DNA of 19,820 bases from positions 1-19,820 of the forward strand of contig CAYHTR010000009.1 of NCBI GenBank assembly GCA_964359745.1, read 5' to 3'. Below the pieces are notes generated by a model. The model had not been told where the DNA came from, ran no database searches, and saw only the letters and a program-made list of their open reading frames with translations. This document shows positions 19,334 to 19,820 of this stretch, piece by piece (position 1 is the stretch's first letter; every line of letters starts with the position of its first letter). Origin of the DNA: JANLHG01 sp964359745. GTDB lineage: Bacteria > Patescibacteriota > Minisyncoccia > Phycocordibacterales > PALSA-1337. The position numbers and the translations under genes are program-made.

Positions 19334-19820
19334 TTACTCAATAAAGTTAGTTATAGAATCAATAATTGGGTCAAGACCACCAGCCATAATTTTTTCAATA
19401 TTATGCCAAGATTCTTTGATACGATGGTCAGTAATTCTATCTTGAAGAATATTATAAGTTCTGATTTTTTCTGACCTATCTCCTGTGCCAATTTGTCCTT
19501 TGCGTTCCGCTGAGAATTTTTTTGCATCTTCTTCTTCTTTAAGTGCTTCAAGTTTAGCGATAAGAATACTCATCGCTTTATCACGATTTTTTGCTTGACT
19601 TCTTTCGGAAGTTGAACGAACATCAATACCTGTAGGTTTATGAACCAGTCGCACCGCAGTTTCCACCTTATTTACATTTTGTCCGCCAGCTCCACCTGAA
19701 CGTGAAAATTCCATTTCCAAATCTGTAGGTTTTATTTCAATGGCAGTTTTTTTACGAAGTGGCAAAATAGCCACCGAAGCGGTAGAAGTATGCACTCTGC
19801 CCATCTTTTCGGTCTCAGGA
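19334..19820 (-). CDS. prfA: Peptide chain release factor 1, C-terminal part (cut by window edge)
   Basis: RF-1 recognises UAA/UAG and triggers peptide release. The visible 162 codons hold 'PETEKMGRVHTSTASVAILP', the catalytic GGQ in 'SGGAGGQNVNKVETAVRL', 'DVRSTSERSQAKNRDKAM' and the C-terminal 'IRTYNILQDRITDHRI'. 'PxTE..GR.HTSt..VAvLP' is the RF-1 form; RF-2 has a different sequence here. The frame stays open to the window edge, so the Met at 19804 is internal and the true start lies to the right. It is upstream of gyrA on the same strand and ends in FIE then TAA. Confidence 0.94.
   Translation of the reverse strand, partial: PETEKMGRVHTSTASVAILPLRKKTAIEIKPTDLEMEFSRSGGAGGQNVNKVETAVRLVHKPTGIDVRSTSERSQAKNRDKAMSILIAKLEALKEEEDAKKFSAERKGQIGTGDRSEKIRTYNILQDRITDHRIKESWHNIEKIMAGGLDPIIDSITNFIE

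Noticed and set aside
19802..19804. Met at 19804 as the start of a short release-factor-like gene
   Set aside because: The frame stays open to the edge and reads PETEK before the Met, which is RF-1 internal sequence.

Overview
The window looks like a chromosomal segment of a low-GC ultrasmall bacterium of the Candidate Phyla Radiation, most likely a Parcubacteria-type lineage such as Nomurabacteria or its relatives. The reasons are a very short IF-2 without its N-terminal domains, a cluster of two-helix T4SS-pilin-type proteins, no CCA encoded in any of five tRNAs, mostly absent Shine-Dalgarno sequences, and tight gene packing. TGA is used as a stop codon, which argues against the TGA=Gly lineages. 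The placement is inferred from gene content and style; there is no rRNA in the window.

Layout. (1) 1-2099, cell-wall amino acids: the start of murD and a class-IV aminotransferase on the minus strand, divergent from alanine racemase. (2) 2121-6885, minus strand: tRNA-Tyr, then an operon of cysteine desulfurase, a trypsin-fold protein that has lost its catalytic residues, and a ClpB-type disaggregase carrying an IGF tripeptide where ClpA/ClpC bind ClpP. (3) 6914-9233, plus strand: a DUF4446 membrane protein, infB and rbfA. (4) 9257-9646: tRNA-Cys, Leu(UAA), Lys(CUU), Leu(UAG). (5) 9705-13141, plus strand: four single-gene units of different style, each with its own promoter and most with a strong intrinsic terminator: an orphan CheY-like regulator, a Pro/Thr/Gln-rich membrane protein and two tandem SPFH-like membrane paralogues. 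(6) 13195-16790, minus strand: a methyltransferase, a membrane-anchored solute-binding protein and five small T4SS-pilin-like proteins. (7) 16869-19820, minus strand: gyrA and the 3' part of prfA.

Three patterns cut across the annotation. First, several transcription units have a -10 hexamer ending only 6-10 nt before the start codon, so their mRNAs should be leaderless or nearly so; this also fixes the starts of the aminotransferase, alr and the methyltransferase. Two tRNAs show the same geometry relative to their mature 5' ends. Second, an identical 55-bp palindromic repeat abuts the stop codons of both clpB and gyrA. Third, the 9.65-13.2 kb block uses spaced -35/-10 promoters, 5' UTRs and hairpin terminators, unlike most of the window.

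The most unusual candidates are the 9.65-13.2 kb block (regulator, proline-rich membrane protein, paired SPFH proteins), the pilin and solute-binding cluster, and the ClpB/pseudoprotease pair. No mobile-element genes, CRISPR array or known defence system were seen.
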